Positions 52,424 to 59,751 of a stretch of 64,000 nt of DNA are shown here, one piece after another. How positions within the stretch are numbered: position 1 is the stretch's first letter; every line of letters begins with the position of its first letter. The translations under genes were made by a program, and so were the position numbers. The notes below the pieces were generated by a model. The model saw nothing but the letters and a program-made list of their open reading frames with translations, did no database searches and had not been told where the DNA came from. The stretch comes from Celerinatantimonas yamalensis (lineage in GTDB: Bacteria; Pseudomonadota; Gammaproteobacteria; Enterobacterales; Celerinatantimonadaceae), in the NCBI RefSeq assembly GCF_046054155.1, contig NZ_JBEQCT010000004.1, forward strand, positions 235,322 to 299,321, given 5' to 3'.

Positions 52424-53458
52424 ATGAGGTTGCCTGAACTAAATATCGAGTTAAATCGAAATGAATCACCTCATGTAGTTATTCTTGGTGCAGGAGCCAG
52501 TTTAGCTGCTTTTCCTAACGGTGATAAAAATGGTAGAAAATTGCCATTAATGAATAATTTAGTTGAAGTTCTAAATATTCAGTATTTATTTGATAAATAT
52601 GATGTTAAATATGCCGGTGGCAATTTTGAATCTGTTTACGACAGTTTGGTTAAGTCTGGTAAGCATAATGACTTAGTTAATGATATTGAGCAAGAAGTGG
52701 AACGATATTTTCGTGAGATGGAATTGCCCGAAAATCCAACAATATACGATTATCTAATTCTGGGATTGCGTTCAAAAGATATAATTGCAACTTTTAATTG
52801 GGATCCATTTTTAGCAAAGGCTTATCAAAGAAATAAAGATATAGTCGGTTTCGACAGTATGCCAAAAATCATATTTCTTCACGGCAATGTTTCTATTGGC
52901 TGTTGTGAGGAATGTAGCTCTAAGGGATGGATTGAAAATCGTTGTGATTTTTGTGGAAAACAATTTACTCCATCAAAGTTACTTTATCCGGTTGGTAACA
53001 AAGATTATAGTAAAGATCCATTTATACATGCTGAATGGAGTGAATTACAAAGTGTTCTAGAAGCCGCATATCTTGTAACTATATTTGGATACAGTGCTCC
53101 AATAACGGATGTTGAAGCGAAAAAATTACTATTAGATACTTGGGCTATAAATCCGGTTAAAAGTCTAGCTATGATCGAAGTTATTGACATTCAAGATGCT
53201 GAAGAAGTAAAGGCAAAATGGAAAGACTTTATCGCTAGTGAACATTGTGTAGTTCATAATAATTACTTTAATTCATACTGTGCAATTCATCCGCGAAGAA
53301 GTTGTGATGCGTATGCAATGGCGACTTTACGACAAAATCCATGGGAAGATAATCCGTTTTTAAAAAAATGCTCTCTAGAATATTTGCAATTATGGGTTTT
53401 ACCGCTAGTTTACGAAGAGTCTGAAGGAAAACTCACCAGTAAGGCGGAAGTGAAATAA
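52424..53458 (+). CDS. SIR2-like protein with zinc ribbon (cassette 3)
   Basis: 344 aa. SIR2-type NAD-binding features: VVILGAGASLAAF (residues 18-30), TFNWDPFL (123-130) with the Asn/Asp pair, FLHGN (151-155) with the catalytic-type His153, and LVTIFGYSAP (217-226). A four-cysteine zinc ribbon lies between them (C161, C164, C174, C177). The C-terminal 100 residues are not recognised. SIR2-like proteins with this arrangement are NAD-depleting effectors in several antiphage systems. The ATG lies 25 bases after attC 2. A defence role is inferred. Confidence 0.8.
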   Translation: MRLPELNIELNRNESPHVVILGAGASLAAFPNGDKNGRKLPLMNNLVEVLNIQYLFDKYDVKYAGGNFESVYDSLVKSGKHNDLVNDIEQEVERYFREMELPENPTIYDYLILGLRSKDIIATFNWDPFLAKAYQRNKDIVGFDSMPKIIFLHGNVSIGCCEECSSKGWIENRCDFCGKQFTPSKLLYPVGNKDYSKDPFIHAEWSELQSVLEAAYLVTIFGYSAPITDVEAKKLLLDTWAINPVKSLAMIEVIDIQDAEEVKAKWKDFIASEHCVVHNNYFNSYCAIHPRRSCDAYAMATLRQNPWEDNPFLKKCSLEYLQLWVLPLVYEESEGKLTSKAEVK

Positions 53459-53461
53459 ATA

Positions 53462-53553
53462 TAACAAGTCGAAGCAATTGACAAAAATATATGTCACGAA
53501 TTTTGGTACCCAAAATATAGCGCCATATATTTTTGCAACTGTTCTCAGCGTTA
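53462..53553 (+). repeat. attC site 3 (SIR2 cassette), split by the group II intron
   Basis: TAACAAG at 53462 to GCGTTA at 53548-53553; the missing end TGC is found at 55472-55474 after the intron, restoring GTTATGC. Arms CAAAAATATATG and CATATATTTTTG are complementary over 12 bases. Confidence 0.9.
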
Positions 53554-55471
53554 GTGCGTCAAGCGAAGCTTGATGCATCTTGCAGGGTGAAAGTCCCTGT
53601 CAGGTAAGGTTTAACTCACCACCTGTATCGAGTGTTGCGCCTGTGGCGGAGCCGATTTTTTTTTACGGTGAACAAAACAGGTGAAGCGTACACAGAGAAT
53701 TATGTAGACCATAGGGGATACGTGTCCCTGAAGTGCTGGTATCGCTTCGATAAAGCCAATCTGACTGACGAGGTTTGTAACGCCACCGAAGTCCAAGCAA
53801 AGCAACCGTTAAAAGTGAGGTTGCGGCGAGTCAGCGGAGTTATTAAGCCGTGGTATGCATAAAGAGATTCATCAGGAACTTGAGAGAGCCAAGGGGTTCC
53901 ATAAGGAAATGGTAGGGACGTTTAGCCAAAAGCGAGACCAACGATGATCCTTTGGCAGTCAGACCAGTTCATAGTAGTCCGAGACGGGAAAGCCGATCAC
54001 ATGGCGAAGGGACTGGCAGTTATATCCCGTGTTTAGCAGAGACATAGACCGGACAATGTAGGGCTGGATAAACTATGACAACCGAACTAAACGCGATCAC
54101 ATTTAAATCACAAAGCCACCCCAAACACAGATTTCAGAACCTATATGGATTATTGGGGGAAGATTTACTGTATCAAAGTTGGGGACAGCTCAATAAACAT
54201 TCTGCATCGGGTATTGATGGCGTCACACTGCCTCAATATAAACAACAACTGGTGAAGAATGTTTCCCGATTAGCGGATGCCCTAAAGCAGAAGTGCTATC
54301 GGGCGAATGACATAAAACGGGTTTTCATTCCCAAAGCCAATGGCAAACAACGACCTCTTGGGTTACTGACCGTTGAGGATAAGTTGGTGCAGCAAAGTGT
54401 CAGCCAGATCCTGCAAAGTATCTGGGAGGCGGACTTTCTGCGTAATAGCTATGGCTACCGACCGAATAAAAGTGCGCATCAAGCCGTGCAAAGCTTAACG
54501 TTAAATCTCCAATACAGTGGTTATGGGTACATTGTAGAAGCCGATATTAAAGGTTTCTTCAATCATCTCGACCACGATTGGTTGATGAGGATGTTGAGTG
54601 AACGCATTGATGATAAAGCGATATTAAGCCTCATTAGTCAATGGCTGAAAGCGCGGATCAAAACGCCCGAAGGGGTATTCGAGAAACCGCAGAGTGGTTC
54701 GCCACAAGGCGGAATTATCAGCCCAGTGCTGGCGAATATCTATCTCCACTATGCTCTTGATTTATGGTTTGAAAAGAAAGTAAAACCAAGGATGAAGGGG
54801 CGAGCGATGTTGATCCGTTATGCGGATGATTTTGTCTGCGCTTTTCAGTATGCGCATGATGCAGAGCGCTTTTATAAGGTGTTGCCGAAACGACTGGCGA
54901 AATTTAATCTAGAAGTAGCGGAAGAGAAAACGTCTCTGATGCGCTTCAGTCGATTTCATCCCAGTCGCAAGAGGCAATTTACGTTCTTGGGTTTTGCCTT
55001 TTATTGGGCAAAAGATATGAGTGGTAAAGCACACCTCAGAAGGGAAACGAGTACGAAAAAGTACAAGACCAGTCTGAAAGAGTATTACCTCTACATCAAA
55101 ACCCAACGGCATCAGAAATTGAATCACTGGTTGCCGGGGCTGAGGCGAAAACTGATGGGATACAGAAATTACTTTGGACTGCCGGACAACAGCCGCAGCT
55201 GCGACGGGCTCTACAATGACATTGTTCGTAGTCTGTTTAAATGGCTGAATAGGCGAAGTGGACGGAAGAGTTATAACTGGAGTCATTTCAAGACGATGTT
55301 AACGTATTATGGATTAGAGCGACCCCGAGTGAGTAAGCGATTTATTCATGTCGACTGGTATCAGGCACGTGTTTAACACGAGTGACTATATAACTGAAGA
55401 GCCGGATGCGGTCATTCTGCACGTCCGGATCTGTGTGGGGTCGGTCTGGTAACAGATCGTTCTACCACGAT
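53554..55471 (+). mobile_element. Group IIC intron inserted in an attC site
   Basis: Begins with GTGCGTC, the usual group II 5' end, and ends near ACGAT at 55471. A 34-base domain V-like hairpin is seen at 55399-55432 (GAGCCGGATGCGG...CGTCCGGATCT, with the AGC triad), followed by a domain VI-like hairpin (GGTCTG-GTAA-CAGATC). It encodes a reverse transcriptase/maturase without an endonuclease domain, as in class IIC. Removing it restores the attC core GTTATGC. The exact 3' end may differ by a few bases. Confidence 0.85.
54075..55376 (+). CDS. ltrA: Group II intron reverse transcriptase/maturase
   Basis: 433 aa. RT domain blocks: RVFIPKANGKQRPLGLLTVEDKL, NSYGYRPNKSAHQAV, VEADIKGFFNHLDHDWL, SGSPQGGIISPVLANIYLHYALD and the catalytic YADDFV (Y249-V254). 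The C-terminal maturase (X) domain is seen in LRRKLMGYRNYFGLPDNSRS and SLFKWLNRRSGRKSYNW. There is no HNH endonuclease domain, which fits class C introns, whose insertion uses structured DNA such as attC hairpins or terminators. The frame is intact, so the intron may be active. It helps splicing and retrohoming of the host intron. Confidence 0.96.
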   Translation: MTTELNAITFKSQSHPKHRFQNLYGLLGEDLLYQSWGQLNKHSASGIDGVTLPQYKQQLVKNVSRLADALKQKCYRANDIKRVFIPKANGKQRPLGLLTVEDKLVQQSVSQILQSIWEADFLRNSYGYRPNKSAHQAVQSLTLNLQYSGYGYIVEADIKGFFNHLDHDWLMRMLSERIDDKAILSLISQWLKARIKTPEGVFEKPQSGSPQGGIISPVLANIYLHYALDLWFEKKVKPRMKGRAMLIRYADDFVCAFQYAHDAERFYKVLPKRLAKFNLEVAEEKTSLMRFSRFHPSRKRQFTFLGFAFYWAKDMSGKAHLRRETSTKKYKTSLKEYYLYIKTQRHQKLNHWLPGLRRKLMGYRNYFGLPDNSRSCDGLYNDIVRSLFKWLNRRSGRKSYNWSHFKTMLTYYGLERPRVSKRFIHVDWYQARV

Positions 55472-55487
55472 TGCAGCAAGGAGAATT

Positions 55488-55865
55488 ATGAGACAACAGT
55501 ATCATTTTCGAAGCTCAGATGAAGGGCTGTTATCGTGGGATGTTTTCCGGCTAATTGAACTAGCTAAAGATTTGCCAGTTATCGAAATCTCTCTAGCAGA
55601 CATCAGTGAGTTAGACGAAGAATTTTGGTTTGAGCTAGGTGGTGCAAAACCAACCTGTAGAAATATTATAGAGCACACGAAACTCATCCAAAAAGCTGAC
55701 TTATTATACCCAATCATTCTGTGTCATAAAGGTAGGGTAATGGATGGTATGCACAGAGTGTGTAAAGCAGTGTTACTTGGTCACGATACAATCCGAGCAG
55801 TCAGGTTTCCTCAATATCTAGCTCCTGATCATGTTGGCATTGAAGCTGATGAGTTACCGTATTAG
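55488..55865 (+). CDS. ParB/sulfiredoxin-like small protein (cassette 4)
   Basis: 125 aa, soluble. The segment ILCHKGRVMDGMHRVCKAVLLGHDTIRAVRF resembles the ParB N-terminal (ParB/sulfiredoxin) fold motif, in which a G-x-HR type motif binds a nucleotide; proteins like this are common in vibrio cassette arrays. AAGGAG lies 6-8 bases upstream of the ATG, just after the intron, so translation depends on splicing only if transcription starts upstream. Function unknown. Confidence 0.65.
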   Translation: MRQQYHFRSSDEGLLSWDVFRLIELAKDLPVIEISLADISELDEEFWFELGGAKPTCRNIIEHTKLIQKADLLYPIILCHKGRVMDGMHRVCKAVLLGHDTIRAVRFPQYLAPDHVGIEADELPY

Positions 55866-55874
55866 AAAGCTGCA

Positions 55875-55997
55875 TAACAAACAATTTAAGAGTGATTCGG
55901 CACGCGTGGCATTCTCACTATGCGTTGGTTTTAGTGATTAAGGTGGTCTGCGGAAGCATTGGTATTGCGGGCCTCACACCTTAATTGGGCGTTATCT
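55875..55997 (+). repeat. attC site 4 (ParB-like cassette)
   Basis: TAACAAA at 55875 to GTTATCT at 55991-55997. Long, with AATTTAAG and the complementary CTTAATTGGGCG segment and internal ACGCGTGGCATT, close in style to the Vibrio cholerae repeat (VCR). Confidence 0.9.
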
Positions 55998-56014
55998 TTC
56001 AGAGTGAAAATTGA

Positions 56015-56518
56015 ATGTTGAAATTTGTACCGGCCCAAGATACTGATTCGAAACTGATCTTGAAATACATTAGCGATTTGGCTATTAGCGAAAAATTTCC
56101 TTTCCCAATTTCTGTTACTCTATCGGATATAGAGACGAACCTACTAGGTAAAGATGCTGTAGCAAAAGCCGTTATTTTTTATCTAGATGAGAAACCATGC
56201 GGATTTGCTGTTTATTACTTTACATTTTCAACTACAACAGGAAAGCGAGGTCTGCATCTGGATGATTTATATGTTGAGCCTAAGTGCCAAGGAAGGGGAG
56301 TTGGCAAGAAAGCAATCGTGTATCTGGCTCAAATAGCTAGAGAAAAAGATTGTGCCCGGTTTGAGTGGTGGGCACTTAAAACAAATGACTCTGCAATTAA
56401 GTTTTATTTGAATGTAGGAGCTCAAGAATTAGATGAAATTTCAGTATTCCGGTTAAATCAACCTCAAATTGATAAGTTACTAGAAGATAACAAACCAATG
56501 CACGCGAAACTCGCGTGA
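56015..56518 (+). CDS. GNAT-family N-acetyltransferase (cassette 5)
   Basis: 167 aa. GNAT core: LHLDDLYVEPKCQGRGVGKKAIVYLAQIA (residues 87-115) holds the acetyl-CoA-binding Q-x-x-G-x-G, and NDSAIKFYLNVGAQEL the final helix-strand. The pattern resembles diamine acetyltransferases. The last codons and the stop lie inside the short attC site 5, so the reading frame and the recombination site overlap. Substrate unknown. Confidence 0.88.
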   Translation: MLKFVPAQDTDSKLILKYISDLAISEKFPFPISVTLSDIETNLLGKDAVAKAVIFYLDEKPCGFAVYYFTFSTTTGKRGLHLDDLYVEPKCQGRGVGKKAIVYLAQIAREKDCARFEWWALKTNDSAIKFYLNVGAQELDEISVFRLNQPQIDKLLEDNKPMHAKLA

Positions 56519-56532
56519 TTGAAGCGTTAGGA
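56488..56532 (+). repeat. attC site 5 (GNAT cassette), very short
   Basis: Only 45 bases: TAACAAA at 56488 to GTTAGGA at 56526-56532. Arms CAATGCACGCGA and TCGCGTGATTG pair with one bulged G, which is the extrahelical base seen in functional attC sites. It overlaps the end of the GNAT frame. Confidence 0.85.
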
Positions 56533-56538
56533 AGCTAA

Positions 56539-57189
56539 ATGAATATTTGTGCTGTGCTCTTTGATATGGATGGAGTAATGATTGATACCCATCGTTGTGC
56601 GTATTCTGTTCTTTCAGAATCAGCAGCCGAGCATGGAGTTCAAATATCTGCTGACGAGATCATGACGCTGGGTAGTTTAAGCGGAATGCAGTTTTGGACG
56701 TTTATTAAGGAGAAATATTCGTTAAAGGATTCTGTCGAGGAATTAGTCTCTGGGTATGATGTTCAGAAAGAGATGTCTTTTTACGACTTAATTGGCTTAA
56801 TGCCTAATCTCGTTAGTGTATTAAAGTTATTGCGTAATGAAGGTTACTTCCTAGGGATGGTTACTAGTGCCAAACCAATCAGGGCCAATCGAATATTGGA
56901 AATGATAGGACCAGACTTTGCATTTGATGTAGTTATTACAGCAGATGATGTGTCAGATCATAAACCATCTCCGAAGTGTTATGTCGAAGCGGTAAGCCGT
57001 TTAGGTATCAGTCCAAAAGAAGCATTGGTTGTCGAAGACTCATCAAATGGAGCAATTGCAGCTCAGAAAGCGGGTTGTGAGGTTGTAGGTTTTAAAGGCA
57101 GTATGTGGGAACACGATAGCTTTAAAGCCGATTACTACATCGAAAATCATGAAGAACTACTTGAAAGTGTGCTTGCTCCTAACAAATAG
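56539..57189 (+). CDS. HAD-family hydrolase, beta-phosphoglucomutase-like (cassette 6)
   Basis: 216 aa. HAD motif I VLFDMDGVMIDT (catalytic Asp pair, residues 8-11), motif II VTSAK, motif III around DHKPSPKCYVEAV and motif IV VEDSSNGAIAAQKAG. The subclass IA cap lies between motifs I and II. Likely a sugar-phosphate phosphatase or mutase; the substrate is unknown. Confidence 0.88.
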   Translation: MNICAVLFDMDGVMIDTHRCAYSVLSESAAEHGVQISADEIMTLGSLSGMQFWTFIKEKYSLKDSVEELVSGYDVQKEMSFYDLIGLMPNLVSVLKLLRNEGYFLGMVTSAKPIRANRILEMIGPDFAFDVVITADDVSDHKPSPKCYVEAVSRLGISPKEALVVEDSSNGAIAAQKAGCEVVGFKGSMWEHDSFKADYYIENHEELLESVLAPNK

Positions 57190-57266
57190 TAGCACGCAGC
57201 CCTTCCGGGCTTTGGACTCAAAACTCACTGGCGTTCGTTTTTCGCCTGTGTACAAAGGCGTTAAAC
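57180..57266 (+). repeat. attC site 6 (HAD cassette)
   Basis: TAACAAA at 57180, overlapping the last codons of the HAD gene, to GTTAAAC at 57260-57266. The internal GCCC...GGGC hairpin is visible. Confidence 0.85.
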
Positions 57267-57560
57267 GCCTCTGCAAGTAAAAGGAAAGGCTGGCGATATT
57301 TAGCGATTCGGTGCCAATTTAAAGTAATCACCTGCAAGAAAAGTACTTATTCAAAGCTCATTCCGTTCGTTCCTTTTACTTCGTAGAAACTCTGGTAATA
57401 TCGAGCAAATCAGCTCAGCTTTATAGTCTCTATTCTATAAGTATGGGCTTCGCATAGTGGTAGTCGGCCAGTCAGTGTGTCGCCTGCTTAACAATCGCAG
57501 GCAACGGACCGGCTTTAGCCAGCTTCGCTGCACTAACTAAATCCGTCCGCTGCTGCGGGC
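57261..57560 (+). other. ORF-less gene cassette (cassette 7)
   Basis: The 300 bases from the crossover point of attC 6 to that of attC 7 contain no ORF of useful length on either strand. Such cassettes in vibrio arrays can carry promoters, small RNAs or nothing known. Internal inverted pieces exist (for example GTAAAAGGAA at 57277 and TTCCTTTTAC at 57371), which could fold over about 95 bases. Confidence 0.7.
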
Positions 57561-57567
57561 GTTATAT
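57489..57567 (+). repeat. attC site 7 (ORF-less cassette)
   Basis: TAACAAT at 57489 to GTTATAT at 57561-57567; arms CGCAGGCAACGGAC and GTCCGCTGCTGCG are largely complementary. Confidence 0.9.
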
Positions 57568-57596
57568 GAATACGCAAAATTTCAAGGTTATCATTT

Positions 57597-57977
57597 ATGA
57601 AGAAGTTAGAAAGTGTAGCTTGGGTGTTCAGTTGTGACGACAAGGTGTTGTGCGTAAAAACAAAGGGTAAAGATAAGTATTTTATCCCTGGAGGTAAGTT
57701 AGAGGTAAGTGAAACTAATGAAATTGGTCTTGCCCGAGAGATTCAAGAAGAACTCAACATAAAATTAGTACCTTCCAGCATACATCATGTATTTTCAGTG
57801 TCAGATATGGCCTATGGTCTTGAAGATACAGAACTGGAAATGCATTGTTATACAGCTGAGTTTACTGGTAATTTGATGCCAGATTCAGAAATCGAATCAA
57901 TGAAGTGGCTTGATAAATCGCAGTTAAAAATGTGTGCTCCAGCTGCACAAAAGGTTCTTTGGAAAGTACTTAAGTAA
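57597..57977 (+). CDS. Nudix hydrolase (cassette 8)
   Basis: 126 aa. The Nudix box reads GGKLEVSETNEIGLAREIQEE (residues 32-52), with the catalytic REIQEEL and the spacing G-x5-E-x7-RE-x2-EE kept. It hydrolyses a nucleoside diphosphate linked to some other group; candidates are oxidised nucleotides, NAD-related compounds or ADP-ribose, which cannot be told apart here. Its ATG lies 30 bases after attC 7. Confidence 0.9.
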   Translation: MKKLESVAWVFSCDDKVLCVKTKGKDKYFIPGGKLEVSETNEIGLAREIQEELNIKLVPSSIHHVFSVSDMAYGLEDTELEMHCYTAEFTGNLMPDSEIESMKWLDKSQLKMCAPAAQKVLWKVLK

Positions 57978-57983
57978 TTCATA

Positions 57984-58104
57984 TAACAAACAACTCAAAG
58001 GGACAAAAACACGCGCGATTTTTGGTTCGGTTTGTTTTTGAGGTTATGGCTGGTTCGGTTGGGTGAATGGGGTTTGGTTTTTTCCCATTAGTTGGGCGTT
58101 ACAT
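57984..58104 (+). repeat. attC site 8 (Nudix cassette)
   Basis: TAACAAA at 57984 to GTTACAT at 58098-58104; 121 bases, with repeated GGTTCGGTTTG-like blocks in the loop, VCR-like. Confidence 0.88.
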
Positions 58105-58117
58105 TTTTTGAGGTTGT

Positions 58118-58966
58118 ATGAATTTATCTGAAACTCTATATATCTCTGATTTAGATGGTACGTTACTAAACGATAGTCAATTACTTTCTGAAGGAACCAT
58201 ATCTTATCTGTCAGAGGCTGTTGGGCGCGGTTTGAATTTTACATTTGCCACCGCTAGGTCTATAGCATCAAGTAAATTTGTATTAGACTCTTTGAATCTT
58301 AAATTACCGGTAATTCTCTATAATGGTGCTCAGATTTATTGCCCTGTTAAAAAGGAATATATCCATAGCGCCTATTTGGAATCCGAATCTTACCTGCACT
58401 ACCTAGAAAAATTTCTAGAATCAGGGCTAGAGCCTGTGGTGCACTGTTTAGATGAGAACGATCAGTTACGAGTTTATTTTCAATCTGTATCAAACGATAG
58501 TACTGCGAATTGGATTAATTCACGATTAGCAAACGGTGATTCAAGGTTTCGAGTCACCAAGGATTTCTCAGAGATTGATAATTTCAAGGTCATTGAGTTA
58601 ATGGTTGTTGCTTCACGAAGTCAACTCGATGACTATCAAGTTGAGCTTTCTAATGAGCAACGCATTTCAAATGTATTTTCTGAAGACATTTATTGCAAAG
58701 ATCATTATTGGCTGGAACTGACCCATGCCAATGCTAACAAAGGTAATGCGGTAGAAGCCTTGAAGGAATATTTACAACTAAAAAATATTGTCTCCTTTGG
58801 AGATAATCATAACGACATACCGATGTTTAATAGCTCTAACCACTCGTTAGCTGTTGGTAACTCCAAGAAGGCTGTACAGAAATACGCGAAGGGTGTAATT
58901 GAGAGTAATAACGATGATGCTGTAGTATCGTACCTCCGTGAAAATGTAACAATTTGTTGTAATTGA
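58118..58966 (+). CDS. Cof-type HAD-IIB phosphatase (cassette 9)
   Basis: 282 aa. Motif I ISDLDGTLLND (residues 9-19), motif II FTFATARS, a large type IIB cap in the middle, then NKGNAVEALKEYL (motif III Lys) and motif IV FGDNHNDIPMF. These are the features of Cof/YidA sugar- or cofactor-phosphate phosphatases. The stop codon lies within the attC site 9. Confidence 0.9.
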   Translation: MNLSETLYISDLDGTLLNDSQLLSEGTISYLSEAVGRGLNFTFATARSIASSKFVLDSLNLKLPVILYNGAQIYCPVKKEYIHSAYLESESYLHYLEKFLESGLEPVVHCLDENDQLRVYFQSVSNDSTANWINSRLANGDSRFRVTKDFSEIDNFKVIELMVVASRSQLDDYQVELSNEQRISNVFSEDIYCKDHYWLELTHANANKGNAVEALKEYLQLKNIVSFGDNHNDIPMFNSSNHSLAVGNSKKAVQKYAKGVIESNNDDAVVSYLRENVTICCN

Positions 58967-59006
58967 CTCGGAAAAGGCCCCTCGCAATTAAACAAAGGCG
59001 TTAGGC
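58947..59006 (+). repeat. attC site 9 (Cof cassette), short
   Basis: 60 bases: TAACAAT at 58947 (inside the last codons of the gene) to GTTAGGC at 59000-59006. Arms TTTGTTGTAATTG and CAATTAAACAAA pair with one extra base. Confidence 0.85.
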
Positions 59007-59014
59007 AATACACT

Positions 59015-59617
59015 ATGAACCCTTCAAAAACAGGAAAAAACTACGACACAATTACAGATCTTTGGTCTGACGATCGCTTCAATATGAAAAATGGAATCGA
59101 TCAGCACAAAAGAGCGATATCGTTTGTAAAGTCGACAGGCAAGGCTCTCGATGTAGGTTGTGGCCGAACTGGAAGAATAATGGATTTACTGGCCAAAGAG
59201 GGCTTTAAGCCTGAAGGTTTAGATGTATCAGAGAAAATGATTGCGCTGGCTCGAAGCCGTAATCCAGAATGGAATTTTTACCACGAAGATATTTGCTCCT
59301 ATCAGCTATCAGAAAAATATGATTTCATAACTGCTTGGGATAGCATTTGGCACATACCATTGGATGAGCAAGTTAGTGTGATATCAAAGCTGATAAGTGC
59401 GTTAAACCTTGATGGCATAATGATATTTTCTTTTGGCGGGGTTAACGAGCCGGGAGATCATTCTGACGATACTATGGGACCAATGATGTACTACTCCTCT
59501 ATAGGTACAAATGGCTTCATACAGGTATTTCTTGATAATGGTTGTACCATCAAGCACCTAGAGTTTGACCAATATCCAGAGTTGCACACATATATAGTGG
59601 CACAAAAAATTGCCTAA
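59015..59617 (+). CDS. Class I SAM-dependent methyltransferase (cassette 10)
   Basis: 200 aa. SAM-binding motif I ALDVGCGRTGR (residues 44-54), motif II GLDVSEKMIALA with the acidic residue for ribose, and YDFITAWDSIWHIPL as motif IV/post-II. The type resembles small-molecule or antibiotic/metal-detoxifying methyltransferases, but no substrate can be named. Its start is 9 bases after attC 9. Confidence 0.88.
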   Translation: MNPSKTGKNYDTITDLWSDDRFNMKNGIDQHKRAISFVKSTGKALDVGCGRTGRIMDLLAKEGFKPEGLDVSEKMIALARSRNPEWNFYHEDICSYQLSEKYDFITAWDSIWHIPLDEQVSVISKLISALNLDGIMIFSFGGVNEPGDHSDDTMGPMMYYSSIGTNGFIQVFLDNGCTIKHLEFDQYPELHTYIVAQKIA

Positions 59618-59688
59618 CAATGCCAGCCAGTGGGATTCCAAAACCGCCGCTTCGCTCTGGTTTTTTCACCCCTGCTGGCGGCATTAGC
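59615..59688 (+). repeat. attC site 10 (methyltransferase cassette), with altered core
   Basis: TAACAAT at 59615 (overlapping the stop) to CATTAGC at 59682-59688. Arms TGCCAGCCAG and CTGCTGGCGGCA pair well, but the right core reads ATTAGCC where GTTAGCC is expected, so the recombining G is replaced by A. Confidence 0.8.
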
Positions 59689-59751
59689 CATAAATATGGA
59701 CTCTGATTTGCAGTCTCGACTCTTAAGATCCACAAATAAAGGGAATTATGA

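Noticed and set aside
53632..53862. Open frame upstream of the reverse transcriptase
   Set aside because: It lies in the structured domain I region of the group II intron and is unlikely to be translated.
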